Shown here: positions 49,504 through 58,327 of the stretch, piece by piece | How positions within the stretch are numbered: the first letter of the stretch is position 1 | Layout: the number at the start of each line of letters is the position of its first letter | NCBI RefSeq assembly: GCF_947495705.1 | Contig: NZ_CANLZR010000003.1 | Coordinates: 124,001-188,000, forward strand | Length of the DNA stretch: 64,000 nucleotides | Source of the DNA: an uncultured Phycicoccus sp. | GTDB lineage: Bacteria > Actinomycetota > Actinomycetes > Actinomycetales > Dermatophilaceae | Direction: 5' to 3' | Program-made: the position numbers and the translations under genes | Notes under the pieces: generated by a model | The model's database searches: none | The model's input: only the letters and a program-made list of their open reading frames with translations | What the model was told of the DNA's origin: nothing

Positions 49504-50574
49504 TCAGGCCGGTGGGGGGATCTCGCCGGATCCCCGGGTGACCAGGGTCGGCTCGATGACCACCTGCCGCGGGGTCTGGGTGTCGCCCCCGATCCGGCCG
49601 AAGACCATCTCGGCCGCCGTCCGTCCGATCCGGCCGACGTCCTGGCGGATGACGGTGAGTGGCGGGTCGAGCAGGTCGGCGAGGGGGAAGTCGTCGAAGC
49701 CCACCAGGGCGACAGTGCGGCGCAACCCCCGCTCTGCCAGTGCCGCGACCGCCCCGGCGGCGAGGATGTTGCGCCCGGCGAAAATCGCCGTCGGCGGGTC
49801 CGCCAGGTCCAGGAGTGCCAGGACGGCGGCTGCCGCCTCGTCCGCGGTCGAGAGGTCGGTGACGACGAGCCCGGGGTCGGGGGTGAGGCCCAGGGCCTCG
49901 TGGGCAGCCCGGTACCCGGCGAGCCGGTCCTGGACCGTCGAGATCCGGGCGAGGTGGAACAGGCCGGCCACGCGCCGGTGCCCCTGCTCGAGCAGGTGCG
50001 CCGCCGCGAGCCGCGCGCCGAGAGCATGGTCGACCATGACCGAGTCGGCGACGATCCCGCGGGGCGGACGGTCGACGAAGACGACGGGAGGCCCGCTGCG
50101 CAACTCGGTCACGAGGTAGTCCTGGCGCTCGCTCGCCGGCATGATGACGAGGCCGTCGACCCGCCGGCTGACGAGGTCGTGGACGAGCTCCCGCTCGCGC
50201 TCGATGCCCTCGTCCAGACTGGCGGCGAGGACGGCGGTCCGGTGGGGGCGGGCGCCGTCCTCGAGCGCGCGGAGCAGGCCGGCGGAGTAGGAGTTCGACA
50301 GGTCCTGGACCAACGCTCCGAGCAGCCCCGTGCGGGCCACGGTGCGACGCAGGTTGCTCGCGGCGAGGTTGGGCCGGTAGTCGAGCCGCAGCACCGCGGC
50401 CGCCACCCGGTCCCGGACGTCCGCGGACACGCCGCTCTCCCCGTTGACCACCCGGGACACCGTCTTGAGGCTGACCCCGGCCAAGGCGGCGACGTCCCGC
50501 ATGGTGGCGCGCGAGGGGCCGTCTGACAACGATGTCACGTTCACGTCTCGATGTGTATCGGATGTCTTGACCAC
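49504..50574 (-). CDS. LacI-family transcriptional regulator of sugar transport
   Basis: 356 residues. N-terminal LacI helix-turn-helix MRDVAALAGVSLKTVSRVVN, hinge helix RPNLAASNLRRT, then a periplasmic-binding-protein-like sensor domain (TGLLGALVQDLSNSYSAGLL, DGLVIMPASERQDYLV, VALVGFDDFPLADLL). It is divergent from a sugar ABC transporter operon with an almost perfect operator palindrome in between and a second one inside its own 5' coding region, so it should repress both itself and the transporter until its sugar ligand binds. Confidence 0.92.
   Translation of the reverse strand: MVKTSDTHRDVNVTSLSDGPSRATMRDVAALAGVSLKTVSRVVNGESGVSADVRDRVAAAVLRLDYRPNLAASNLRRTVARTGLLGALVQDLSNSYSAGLLRALEDGARPHRTAVLAASLDEGIERERELVHDLVSRRVDGLVIMPASERQDYLVTELRSGPPVVFVDRPPRGIVADSVMVDHALGARLAAAHLLEQGHRRVAGLFHLARISTVQDRLAGYRAAHEALGLTPDPGLVVTDLSTADEAAAAVLALLDLADPPTAIFAGRNILAAGAVAALAERGLRRTVALVGFDDFPLADLLDPPLTVIRQDVGRIGRTAAEMVFGRIGGDTQTPRQVVIEPTLVTRGSGEIPPPA
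50525..50536. promoter_or_regulatory. Second LacI-type operator inside the regulator gene
   Basis: GACAACGATGTC, one mismatch from palindromic and from the main operator, centred 78 bases from it and inside the first codons of the regulator gene. Paired sites allow looping and autoregulation. Confidence 0.5.
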
Positions 50575-50602
50575 ATCGCAAGCAAACGATAGACATCGTC
50601 AC

Positions 50603-50614
50603 GACAACGTTGTC
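50603..50614. promoter_or_regulatory. LacI-type operator
   Basis: Perfect 12-base palindrome GACAACGTTGTC with the central CG typical of LacI-family sites, 53 bases before the solute-binding gene and 28 bases before the regulator. A further small inverted repeat ACGAT..ATCGT lies next to it (50586-50599). Confidence 0.65.
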
Positions 50615-50666
50615 AGGCGGATGTCCCCAGGGGGCGCGCGCCGGGAACTCGAAGGAGTCACGCACC

Positions 50667-51770
50667 ATGAACCTGAGTCACATCACGGCAGTCCCGGCAG
50701 CCCGCCGGCTCGTCGCCTCCGCCGGCATCGTCGGCCTCGCGCTCACCGCCGCCGCCTGCGGCTCCGACGACGGCGGCGGCACCGGTGGCGACGCGGGTGG
50801 CGAGGAGACCATCGGCATCGCCCTCATCACGAAGGACTCCTCGAACCCGTTCTTCGTCGCCATGCAGAAGGGCGCCCAGGAGGACGCGGCCAAGAACAAC
50901 GTCGACCTCACCATCGCCTCGGGCAAGCAGGAGGGTGACGACGCGGGCCAGATCGCGGCCATCGAGCAGGCCATCGTCCGCGGCGACAAGGGCATCCTCA
51001 TCACCCCGATGTCCACGGGCGTCAACGACGCCATGACCAAGGCCCGCGACGCCGGCCTCTACGTCATCGCCCTCGACACCCCGCCGGACCCGCCGGACAC
51101 CGTCGACATCACCTTCGCCACCGACAACCGCCTCGCGGGCAAGCTCATCGGCCAGTGGGCCGCGGGCCAGCTGGACGGGGAGAAGGCGACCATCGCCCTG
51201 CTCGACCTCTTCAACGACAAGATCGTCTCGGTCGACTACGACCGGGACCAGGGCTTCCTCGAGGGCATGGGCATCGACGTCGCGGACCCCAAGCGGAACG
51301 GGGACGAGGCGAAGACCGGCTCCTACTCCGGCGGCGACTACGAGATCGTCTGCAACGAGCCGAGCAACGGTGCCGAGGACGGCGGCCGGACGGCGATGGA
51401 GACCTGCCTGACCAAGAGCGACGGCATCAACGTCGTCTACACGATCAACGAGCCCGCCGCGGTCGGCGCCTCGGCGGCCCTCAAGACCGCCGGCATCACC
51501 GACGCGATCATCGTCTCGGTCGACGGCGGCTGCGCCGGTGTGGCGTCGGTCAAGGACGGCACGATCGGAGCCACCAGCCAGCAGTACCCGCTGAAGATGG
51601 CGACCCTCGGGATGGAGGCGATCGCCGAGATCGCCCGCGGCGGTGAGAAGCCGCAGACCACCGAGGGCCTGGACTTCTTCAACACCGGGGTGGCGCTGGT
51701 CACCGACAAGCCGGTCGACGGCGTCGAGTCGATCGACACCGACGAGGCATCGCAGATCTGCTGGGGCTGA
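50667..51770 (+). CDS. Sugar ABC transporter solute-binding lipoprotein (FrcB/RbsB-type)
   Basis: 367 residues. Lipoprotein signal with LTAAACGSDD lipobox, Gly/Asp linker, then a type I periplasmic-binding fold: IGIALITKDSSNPFFVAMQK, GILITPMSTGVNDAMTKARD, VIALDTPPDPPDTVDITFAT, SVDGGCAGVASVKDGTIGAT. This resembles ribose and fructose receptors (FrcB). It delivers a monosaccharide to the permease encoded next. GAAGGAG precedes the ATG. The exact sugar is not determined. Confidence 0.88.
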   Translation: MNLSHITAVPAARRLVASAGIVGLALTAAACGSDDGGGTGGDAGGEETIGIALITKDSSNPFFVAMQKGAQEDAAKNNVDLTIASGKQEGDDAGQIAAIEQAIVRGDKGILITPMSTGVNDAMTKARDAGLYVIALDTPPDPPDTVDITFATDNRLAGKLIGQWAAGQLDGEKATIALLDLFNDKIVSVDYDRDQGFLEGMGIDVADPKRNGDEAKTGSYSGGDYEIVCNEPSNGAEDGGRTAMETCLTKSDGINVVYTINEPAAVGASAALKTAGITDAIIVSVDGGCAGVASVKDGTIGATSQQYPLKMATLGMEAIAEIARGGEKPQTTEGLDFFNTGVALVTDKPVDGVESIDTDEASQICWG

Positions 51771-51774
51771 CCTG

Positions 51775-52797
51775 ATGTCGTCGTCCACATCAGCTGCTGC
51801 CGCCGAGTTCGCTCGGCGGCAGCACAGCCCGCTCCAGCGGGTCCAGCACCTCCTCCACGGTTACCCGTGGCTCAGCCCGCTGGTGCTGCTCGTTCTCACG
51901 ACGATCGTCTTCACGATCCTCAACCCGAGGTACATCTCGCCCAACGCCCAGTCACTGCTGCTCCAGCAGGTGGCGGTCATCGCGTGTCTCGCGATCGGGC
52001 AGACCCTCGTCATCCTCACCGCCGGCATCGACCTGTCGGTCGGGGCGGTCGCCATCCTCGCGATGATGGTCATGGCCACGCTGGCCGCCGAGAACGGCGT
52101 GCCCGGCCTGCTCGCGATCGTCATCGGGGTCACCCTGGCGGTGGGGGCCGGGCTGCTCAACGGCTTCCTCGTCACCCGGGTCAACCTCCCACCGTTCATC
52201 GTGACGCTGGGGACGCTGTCGATCTTCACGGCCATCGCCCTGCTCTACTCGGGTGGGTCGAGCATCCAGAACAACCGGCTCCCGGACATCATGAACGTCA
52301 CGGGCAGGACGTTCTCGATCGGTGGGTTCCGGCTCACCATCGGGGTCGTCATCGTCCTGGCCCTCTACGCGATCGTCGGGTTCGCCCTCTCGCAGACCGC
52401 CTGGGGACGGCACGTCTTCGCGGTCGGTGACGACCCGGAGTCGGCCCGGCTCTCGGGTGTCGCCAGCAAGCGGGTCCTGCTGTCGGTCTACACGGTGGCG
52501 GGCCTCATCTACGGCCTCGCCGCCTGGATCCAGATCGGCCGCGCCGGGGCAGCGACGCCCAACGGCATCCCCGACGCCAACCTCGACAGCATCACCGCGG
52601 TCGTCATCGGCGGCACCTCGCTCTTCGGTGGCCGCGGCGGCCTGATCGGCAGCCTCCTCGGCGCCATCATCGTCGGCGCGTTCACGCTCGGGCTCTCTCT
52701 CGCGGGCGTCGACCAGCAGTGGCGGCTCCTCGCCATCGGTGTCCTCGTCATCGTCGCGGTCTCGGTCGACCAGTGGATCCGGAGGGTCAAGGCATGA
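51775..52797 (+). CDS. Sugar ABC transporter permease (FrcC/RbsC-type)
   Basis: 340 residues with about eight to ten helices. QTLVILTAGIDLSVGAVAIL is the hallmark of carbohydrate permeases of the BPD_transp_2 family, and AVGDDPESARLSGVASKRVL with ITAVVIGGTSLFGGRGGLIG completes the conserved regions. ATG 51775 starts 4 bases after the receptor stop; its own stop overlaps the ATPase start (ATGA). Confidence 0.9.
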   Translation: MSSSTSAAAAEFARRQHSPLQRVQHLLHGYPWLSPLVLLVLTTIVFTILNPRYISPNAQSLLLQQVAVIACLAIGQTLVILTAGIDLSVGAVAILAMMVMATLAAENGVPGLLAIVIGVTLAVGAGLLNGFLVTRVNLPPFIVTLGTLSIFTAIALLYSGGSSIQNNRLPDIMNVTGRTFSIGGFRLTIGVVIVLALYAIVGFALSQTAWGRHVFAVGDDPESARLSGVASKRVLLSVYTVAGLIYGLAAWIQIGRAGAATPNGIPDANLDSITAVVIGGTSLFGGRGGLIGSLLGAIIVGAFTLGLSLAGVDQQWRLLAIGVLVIVAVSVDQWIRRVKA

Positions 52798-53630
52798 GCA
52801 CCATCGAGCGGCTTCCGCTGACCGTCGACCACATCCGGGACGACAAGCAGCACATCTACGAGGCCGAGCCGGTGCTGTCGGCGCGCAAGCTCGTCATCAC
52901 CTTCGGGCGGGTCATCGGGCTCGACGGCGTCGACGTCGACCTGTACCAGGGCGAGGTCCTGGCGGTCATCGGGGACAACGGTGCCGGCAAGTCGACCCTG
53001 ATCAAGTGCCTGACCGGGGCGTACGTCCCGGACTCCGGCCAGATCTACGTCGACGGCTCCCCGGTGCACCTGCGCCGGCCCCAGGACGCCCGTGAGGTCG
53101 GCATCGAGACCGTCTACCAGCAGCTGGCGGTCATCCCGGCACTCGACATCGCGAGCAACCTGTACCTCGCCCGCGAGGAGCGTCGTCCGGGCCCGCTCGG
53201 CTCGGTGCTGCGGATGCTCGACAAGAAGGGGATGAAGGAGCGCGCCGGTGGCGCCGTCCAGAACCTCGGCATCCAGACCATCCAGAACATGGGTCAGGCC
53301 GTCGAGACCCTCTCGGGTGGCCAGCGGCAGGCCGTCGCCGTCGCGCGGGCTGCCGCATTCGGGTCCAAGGTCGTCATCCTCGACGAGCCGACCGCGGCCC
53401 TGGGCGTCAAGGAGTCTGCCGCCGTCCTCGGGATGATCAAGCAGCTCCGCGACAGCGGCCTGGCGGTCATCCTCATCAGTCACAACATGCCGCACGTGTG
53501 GGAGGTCGCCGACCGGATCCACATCCAGCGGCTCGGCGGCTGCGCCGGTGTCATCACCCCGCAGTCGCACGACATGGGCGAGGGCGTCGCCATCATGACC
53601 GGCGCCACGACGCTGGAGCCCACCCCCTGA
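52794..53630 (+). CDS. Sugar ABC transporter ATP-binding protein (FrcA-type, single NBD)
   Basis: 278 residues, one nucleotide-binding domain rather than the double one usual for ribose-type systems; single-NBD proteins are found in fructose-type (Frc) transporters. Walker A GDNGAGKSTLIKCL, signature ETLSGGQRQAVAVARAAAFG, Walker B VVILDEPTAALGV and H-loop ILISHNMPHVWEVAD are present. The N-terminal 30 residues are an unusual extension before the first strand. Completes the operon, which a strong hairpin terminates. Confidence 0.9.
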   Translation: MSTIERLPLTVDHIRDDKQHIYEAEPVLSARKLVITFGRVIGLDGVDVDLYQGEVLAVIGDNGAGKSTLIKCLTGAYVPDSGQIYVDGSPVHLRRPQDAREVGIETVYQQLAVIPALDIASNLYLAREERRPGPLGSVLRMLDKKGMKERAGGAVQNLGIQTIQNMGQAVETLSGGQRQAVAVARAAAFGSKVVILDEPTAALGVKESAAVLGMIKQLRDSGLAVILISHNMPHVWEVADRIHIQRLGGCAGVITPQSHDMGEGVAIMTGATTLEPTP

Positions 53631-53636
53631 GAACGC

Positions 53637-53675
53637 GGGCCGCCGCACCCGCCGGACGACCGGGTGCGGCGGCCC
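53637..53675 (+). terminator. Strong hairpin terminator of the sugar ABC operon
   Basis: Perfect 15-base-pair stem beginning GGGCCGCCGCACCCG with 9-base loop, 7 bases after the ATPase stop, followed by GTTCC. Confidence 0.85.
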
Positions 53676-53778
53676 GTTCCACCGCCCGCCGGGTGGGCGT
53701 CGGGGCGCGGTCGCAGACCGTGTGTCCGTTCCCCGAAACCGTCCCGCCGCACATCCGGCCCGCTCGCTGAGGGTCTGC

Positions 53779-53784
53779 TAGGTT
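53779..53784 (+). promoter_or_regulatory. Likely -10 box of the cold-shock gene with long leader
   Basis: TAGGTT at this position would start a transcript near 53791, leaving an untranslated leader of about 125 bases, typical of cold-shock mRNAs. The leader up to 53917 contains no other gene. Confidence 0.4.
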
Positions 53785-53917
53785 CGCTGGCGGTTGCAGC
53801 AACAGCAGTACCTCGAACGGTCGAAACACCACGCGCCACAGGGGGCTGGAGTCGCATCCACGGCCGGCGCGAGGTGCGCCGGGCGAGCGCTACAGATGCA
53901 AAGGAAGTTGTCCCCAT

Positions 53918-54121
53918 ATGGCACAGGGCACCGTGAAGTGGTTCAACGCCGAGAAGGGCTTCGGGTTCATCGCCCAGGATGATGGCGGCCCCGACGTGTT
54001 CGTTCACTACTCCGCCATCGACGTCCAGGGCTACCGGTCCCTCGACGAGGCACAGCGGGTCGAGTTCGAGGTCACCCAGGGTCCGAAGGGCCCGCAGGCC
54101 GACCAGGTCCGCCCCATCTGA
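53918..54121 (+). CDS. cspA: Cold-shock protein
   Basis: 67-residue OB-fold nucleic acid chaperone. RNP1 is KGFGFI and RNP2 is VFVHYSAI, with the conserved aromatic residues that stack on single-stranded RNA/DNA. Starts [15 protein letters not shown]. It melts RNA structures and helps translation at low temperature or during growth. Long 5' leader and strong hairpin after the stop. Confidence 0.96.
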   Translation: MAQGTVKWFNAEKGFGFIAQDDGGPDVFVHYSAIDVQGYRSLDEAQRVEFEVTQGPKGPQADQVRPI

Positions 54122-54142
54122 CCCGGTCCACCGAGTCTCACG

Positions 54143-54176
54143 ACGACCCCCGCCCGGCCTGCCGGGCGGGGGTCGT
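54143..54176 (+). terminator. Terminator hairpin of cspA
   Basis: Perfect 15-base-pair stem ACGACCCCCGCCCGG with loop CCTG, 22 bases after the cspA stop. Confidence 0.85.
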
Positions 54177-54198
54177 CCGCGTCCCACCCGTCCCGGCA

Positions 54199-54257
54199 TT
54201 CCGGGGTCACCCCGGAAAGTCAGCGCAGCAGGGGGTGCGAGGTCGTGCTGCGCTGAC
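54199..54257. terminator. Two further hairpins between convergent genes
   Basis: A 19-base near-perfect palindrome starting TTCCGGGG (54199-54217) is followed directly by a 12-base-pair stem GTCAGCGCAGCA/TGCTGCGCTGAC with a 15-base loop (54219-54257). They can terminate transcription from the phosphoesterase gene on the minus strand and back up the cspA terminator. Confidence 0.65.
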
Positions 54258-54332
54258 GATGTCGTGCGTCGGCCCTGCAGACCTGCCCGGCCGGCCCACG
54301 AGCAGCGTCCGGGCGCCCGTCGTCCGGCGACG

Positions 54333-57300
54333 TCAGTACGACGACGTGACGACCAGGGTGGGCGCTGTCGCCCCTCCGGCCTCCCTGCTGGCGTAGGCGA
54401 CGGCGGTGCTCCCGGTCTGGGTCAGGACGAAGGTCACCGACCCGTTGCCGGTGACGGCCACGGTGACCGGCACCTCGACCCAGCCGCCCTGCGTCGTGGG
54501 TGGCGCCGTCGCGACCGTCCCGCCGAAGGCCGGCGCGTTGGCGTAGGTGATCGTGCCCTCGTCCCAAGCGCCGGAGGACGTGCGGACGTCGAAGCCGCTG
54601 GTGTTCTTCGCGTTCGCGGAGATCCGCAGCACCGCCGAGGTGACGGTCGGGTAGAGGCCGCTCGGGGTGAACCGCAGGTACGAGTTGACCACCGGGTCGC
54701 CGTCCAGCCGCAGGGTCGTCGCGGTGCCGTACTTGGACGACGGCGAGCCCGCGTTGACGTACGCGTCGGCGGCGACGGCGAACGAGAGGGTCGCGGGCGG
54801 CGGCACCTGCGTGCGGGCGGTCACCGGGGCCGACCGGTCCGACCGGTTGCCCGCACCGTCGACCGCGTCGACGGCGTAGCCGTGGCTCGCGCCGGTGGTG
54901 AGGCCGGTGTCGGTCCACGACGTCTGGGTGGCCGCGAGGTTCGCGACCGTCGCGCCGTCGCGGTAGACCCGGTAGCCCGCGACCCCGCGCTCGTCGGTGG
55001 ACGCCGTCCACGACACGGCGATGGAGGTGAGGCTCGCCCCGGCGGCCGACACGGCGGACGGGACGGTCGGCGGGGTGACGTCGACGGCCCACGTCCGCGC
55101 GGTGGCCGGGGGCGAGAGGGCGGAGTAGTTGGCGGCGGTGTCGACGGCCCGGACCTGGTACGAGTACGACGTGTCGGGGGTGCGTCCCGAGTCCAGCCAG
55201 GCGTCGGTGGACCCGCTGACGAGACCGACCGACGCCCCGTCCCGGAAGATCTCGTACCCGCTCACGCCGTTGTCGTCGGTGGACAGGGTCCACCCGAGCG
55301 CCACCGTGGTCTCCCCGGTCGCCGTGGCCTGGACCGACCCGGGCACCGTGGGCGGCGTCGTGTCGCTGGTGTCGGCGGGGATCGTCACCGACCCGGTCAC
55401 CGGTTCCGAGACGTTGCCGGCGGCGTCGCTCGCAGTCAGGGCGTAGATGTAGGTCTCACCCGGCGCCACCGTGTCGTCGTCCCACGCCTCGGCGCCCGGC
55501 CCGAGCTGGGCCACGGTGCTGCCGTTGCGCTGGAGCCGGTAACCGGTGACGCCGACGTTGTCGGTCGAGGCGCCCCACCGCACGCCGACCGACGTGGGGC
55601 CGGTGAGGACGACGTCGAAGGGGTCGGGCAGCTCGGGTGGGGTCTCGTCCGGTGGCCGGACCGACGCCGTCGCGGACGTCGCCGAGCGGTTGTCGGAGGG
55701 GTCGACCGCGTCGACGGCGTAGACGTAGGTGCGCTGCGCGTTGACGTTGGTGTCGACGTACGTCGTCCCCGGGACGCTGTCGACGGCCACGCCGTCCCGG
55801 TACACGGTGTAGGAGGCCACGGAGTCGGCGTCGGTCGAGGCGTTCCACGACAGCTCGACCCGGTTCTGGCTCGGCGCCGTGGCGGTCAGGCCGGTGGGGG
55901 TCGTCGGTGGCGTCGTGTCCGGCGGCGGGACGCTGTCGACGACGAGGGTCGGCGCGGTGCTGCCGCTCTCGCGGCTGTCCACGGTGAACGCGGTCGTCTG
56001 CGTCGTCCGGAGCTGGAAGGCGTACGTGCCGTTGCCGGGGACGGCCGGGGTGACGTCGATGTCGACCCACGTCCCGGCGCTGAACGAGGTCACCGAGCCG
56101 GCGACCGCTCCCGGGGTCGGGGCGTTGGTCGCCGTCATCGTGAGCTCGGACCAGGAGGGCGACACCGTCCGGGCCGTGAAGGCCGTCCCCTTCTGGTTCG
56201 CCCACACCCGCAGGGTCGCCTTCGTCACCGTCGAGTGTGACCCCGTCACGGCGAACTTGACGTAGGACTGCATGAGCGGGTCACCGTCGTGCCGGAGCGT
56301 CGTGCTGCGGCCGTAGTTCTTCGTCGGGGACTGTTCGGAGGTGTAGGTGTCCTCGCTGGCGGTGACCGTCAGCGTCACCGGCTGGGGTGCCGGTGTCGTG
56401 ACGGACGCGGTCGACGACGGCTCCGACTCGTTGCCCGCCGCGTCCAGGGCCGTCACGGTGAAGTCGTAGCGGGTCGACGCCTTGAGGGACTTGGCCTGGT
56501 AGGTCCGGGCGCCGACGGGCAGCGTCGCGACGACGACGCCGTCCCTGCGGACCCGGTACTGCGCCACCCCACGGTTGTCGTCGGCGGCGGTCCACGCGAG
56601 ATCGGCGGTGAACGAGGCTCCGAGCGGCGCGCCCAGCGCGGCGGTGAGGCCCGCGGGGGCGGTCGGGGCGGTGGTGTCGGGGGACAGCGCAGGGCACCCG
56701 AGGAAGCCCGAGGCCAGGGTCTTCCCGGTGCCGCCGTTCGGGGTGCGGTAGGTGTAGTCGATGCGCTCCGGGTACACCTCGAGCCGCAGGGCGCCGTAGG
56801 CCTGGGCGGACTCCACGACCCGGGCGTCGGTGCTCTGCACGCCCTGGCTGGAGTGACCACCGGCACCCGCGACCATCTGGACCACGCCCTGGGGGTCCGG
56901 CTGCTGGTCGGCGCCGAGCGGCATCCAGTGCTGGTACTGGTGGTCGTGCCCGTTGAGGACCAGGGTCACGTCGTGCTGCCGGAGCAGGCTCCAGATGGCG
57001 GACATCCGCTGGGAGGGGGCCTCGCTCCCGACGGTGTTGAGCGGGTGGTGGTACATGACGACGGTGCACGGGTTCGCGCGGGTGGCGAGGTCGTTCGCCA
57101 GCCACTGGTACTGCGACGAGCCTGCCGCCGTCTGGCCGTACTGCGTCGTCGAGTCCAGCGCGATGAAGTGCCAGCCGCCCGCGTCGAAGCTGTAGTAGTG
57201 CGGGATGTCGTTCCAGTAGCGGAAATACCCGTCGGCGACGTACTGCCCCTGCACCTTGTTGTACTCGTGGTTGCCGACCACCGGGGCGGTGATGTCGCGG

Positions 57301-57956
57301 AACCGGCCGAACCACGTCGAGGGGCCGCCGTACCAGTTCTTGAACTCGGTGATCGTCCCGTCCTCATAGACGTCGCCGAGGTAGGTGAACAGCTGGGGAC
57401 TCCAGGACGCCATCATGTCGGTCACGTCGGTCGCCGCCTGCTCACCGCCGGCCCCGTCGCCGACCGCCGCGAACACGACGGGCTCGGTCTTCGTGGCCAC
57501 CGGTGCTGTCGGAGGCGTCCATGACCCCGTGGGGCCGGGCTGCGTCGTCACGCCGTTCGACAGGGTGATGGTCGCCGACACCGGGGTGGACGTCGTCCCG
57601 TCGCGGAAGACGGCGGTGGCGACGATCTCCGCGGGCCCGTCGACGTAGTCGGCGGTGTCGAGGTCGAACCGGTACGGCGCCTCGTAGTCGGTGATGAGGT
57701 ACTCGTCGCGCATCGAGTACTCGACCTTCGCGACGCGGGGGCCCGCGGTGCTGACGTCGACCGTCGTCGACACCTGCACGGTGCCCGAGGCGGTGCTCGT
57801 GCTGGCGACCGCGAGACACGTGGACGCGCCCCACCCGCCACCGTTGGTGGTGGCGCACGCACTGACGGCCGCTCCGCTGGGTGGGGCCGCGGCGAGCGCG
57901 GCGACCAGAGTCGAGACGACTGCAACTGCGACGGTCCACCGGCGCCTACCCACCAT
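54333..57956 (-). CDS. Large secreted metallophosphoesterase with FN3 and DNRLRE/CBM-like modules
   Basis: 1207 residues with an N-terminal signal peptide (WTVAVAVVSTLVAALAAAPP). A ~100-residue Ig-like domain precedes the calcineurin-type phosphoesterase domain, with VFAAVGDGAGG, LGDVYEDG, VVGNHEYN, MYHHPLN and LNGHDHQYQ providing the two-metal site. The C-terminal half has several fibronectin type III modules (TAPTAPAGLTAALGAPLG, TPPTTPTGLTATAPSQNR and similar) alternating with two DNRLRE-type beta domains (EDTYTSEQSPTKNYGRSTTL, ADAYVNAGSPSSKYGTATTL). A secreted phosphatase or nuclease-like enzyme binding an extracellular polymer is probable; substrate unknown. No anchor motif seen. Confidence 0.87.
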   Translation of the reverse strand: MVGRRRWTVAVAVVSTLVAALAAAPPSGAAVSACATTNGGGWGASTCLAVASTSTASGTVQVSTTVDVSTAGPRVAKVEYSMRDEYLITDYEAPYRFDLDTADYVDGPAEIVATAVFRDGTTSTPVSATITLSNGVTTQPGPTGSWTPPTAPVATKTEPVVFAAVGDGAGGEQAATDVTDMMASWSPQLFTYLGDVYEDGTITEFKNWYGGPSTWFGRFRDITAPVVGNHEYNKVQGQYVADGYFRYWNDIPHYYSFDAGGWHFIALDSTTQYGQTAAGSSQYQWLANDLATRANPCTVVMYHHPLNTVGSEAPSQRMSAIWSLLRQHDVTLVLNGHDHQYQHWMPLGADQQPDPQGVVQMVAGAGGHSSQGVQSTDARVVESAQAYGALRLEVYPERIDYTYRTPNGGTGKTLASGFLGCPALSPDTTAPTAPAGLTAALGAPLGASFTADLAWTAADDNRGVAQYRVRRDGVVVATLPVGARTYQAKSLKASTRYDFTVTALDAAGNESEPSSTASVTTPAPQPVTLTVTASEDTYTSEQSPTKNYGRSTTLRHDGDPLMQSYVKFAVTGSHSTVTKATLRVWANQKGTAFTARTVSPSWSELTMTATNAPTPGAVAGSVTSFSAGTWVDIDVTPAVPGNGTYAFQLRTTQTTAFTVDSRESGSTAPTLVVDSVPPPDTTPPTTPTGLTATAPSQNRVELSWNASTDADSVASYTVYRDGVAVDSVPGTTYVDTNVNAQRTYVYAVDAVDPSDNRSATSATASVRPPDETPPELPDPFDVVLTGPTSVGVRWGASTDNVGVTGYRLQRNGSTVAQLGPGAEAWDDDTVAPGETYIYALTASDAAGNVSEPVTGSVTIPADTSDTTPPTVPGSVQATATGETTVALGWTLSTDDNGVSGYEIFRDGASVGLVSGSTDAWLDSGRTPDTSYSYQVRAVDTAANYSALSPPATARTWAVDVTPPTVPSAVSAAGASLTSIAVSWTASTDERGVAGYRVYRDGATVANLAATQTSWTDTGLTTGASHGYAVDAVDGAGNRSDRSAPVTARTQVPPPATLSFAVAADAYVNAGSPSSKYGTATTLRLDGDPVVNSYLRFTPSGLYPTVTSAVLRISANAKNTSGFDVRTSSGAWDEGTITYANAPAFGGTVATAPPTTQGGWVEVPVTVAVTGNGSVTFVLTQTGSTAVAYASREAGGATAPTLVVTSSY

Positions 57957-58327
57957 GTTCACGCTGGCGCTCCTGTCCCGCCTCCGGGGCGGACCTCGAT
58001 CCGGCGATCCGACGAGTCGTCCGGGCGGACTGCGTCGTGCGCGGAAGGCTCGCCGAGGAGCGTGGCGCACCCCTGCGGCCCGAACACAACGTAGGGGCCG
58101 CGCCGTTGCCGCGGCTATAGCCCGACTGAGGCATTCCCGACTCGGCGACGTTGCGTTAGGTTCGGCGACTGTCATCGTCGGACGGACGGGAATACAGGGC
58201 TCCTGCGTCGGCGATGGCGGTACAGGACAGGGGTGTCCACCATGCAGGGACTGTTGACGTGCCATGGGCCGGAGTCGGCGAGCCGACTGCCGAGACCAGC
58301 GACGAGCCGAGGCCCGGGGGGTCTCCG
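57957..58327. other. 371-base divergent intergenic region
   Basis: No supported gene. It separates the secreted phosphoesterase (minus) from the glycan cluster (plus). TATAGC on the minus strand near 58117 and TAGGTT on the plus strand at 58157-58162 are possible -10 boxes; the latter would leave a ~160-base leader before the glycosyltransferase gene. No operator was recognised. Confidence 0.4.

Noticed and set aside
58214-58327. 38-codon N-terminal extension of the GT2 fusion protein
   Set aside because: No ribosome binding site or leaderless box for ATG 58214, and the extension has no conserved character; ATG 58328 preferred.
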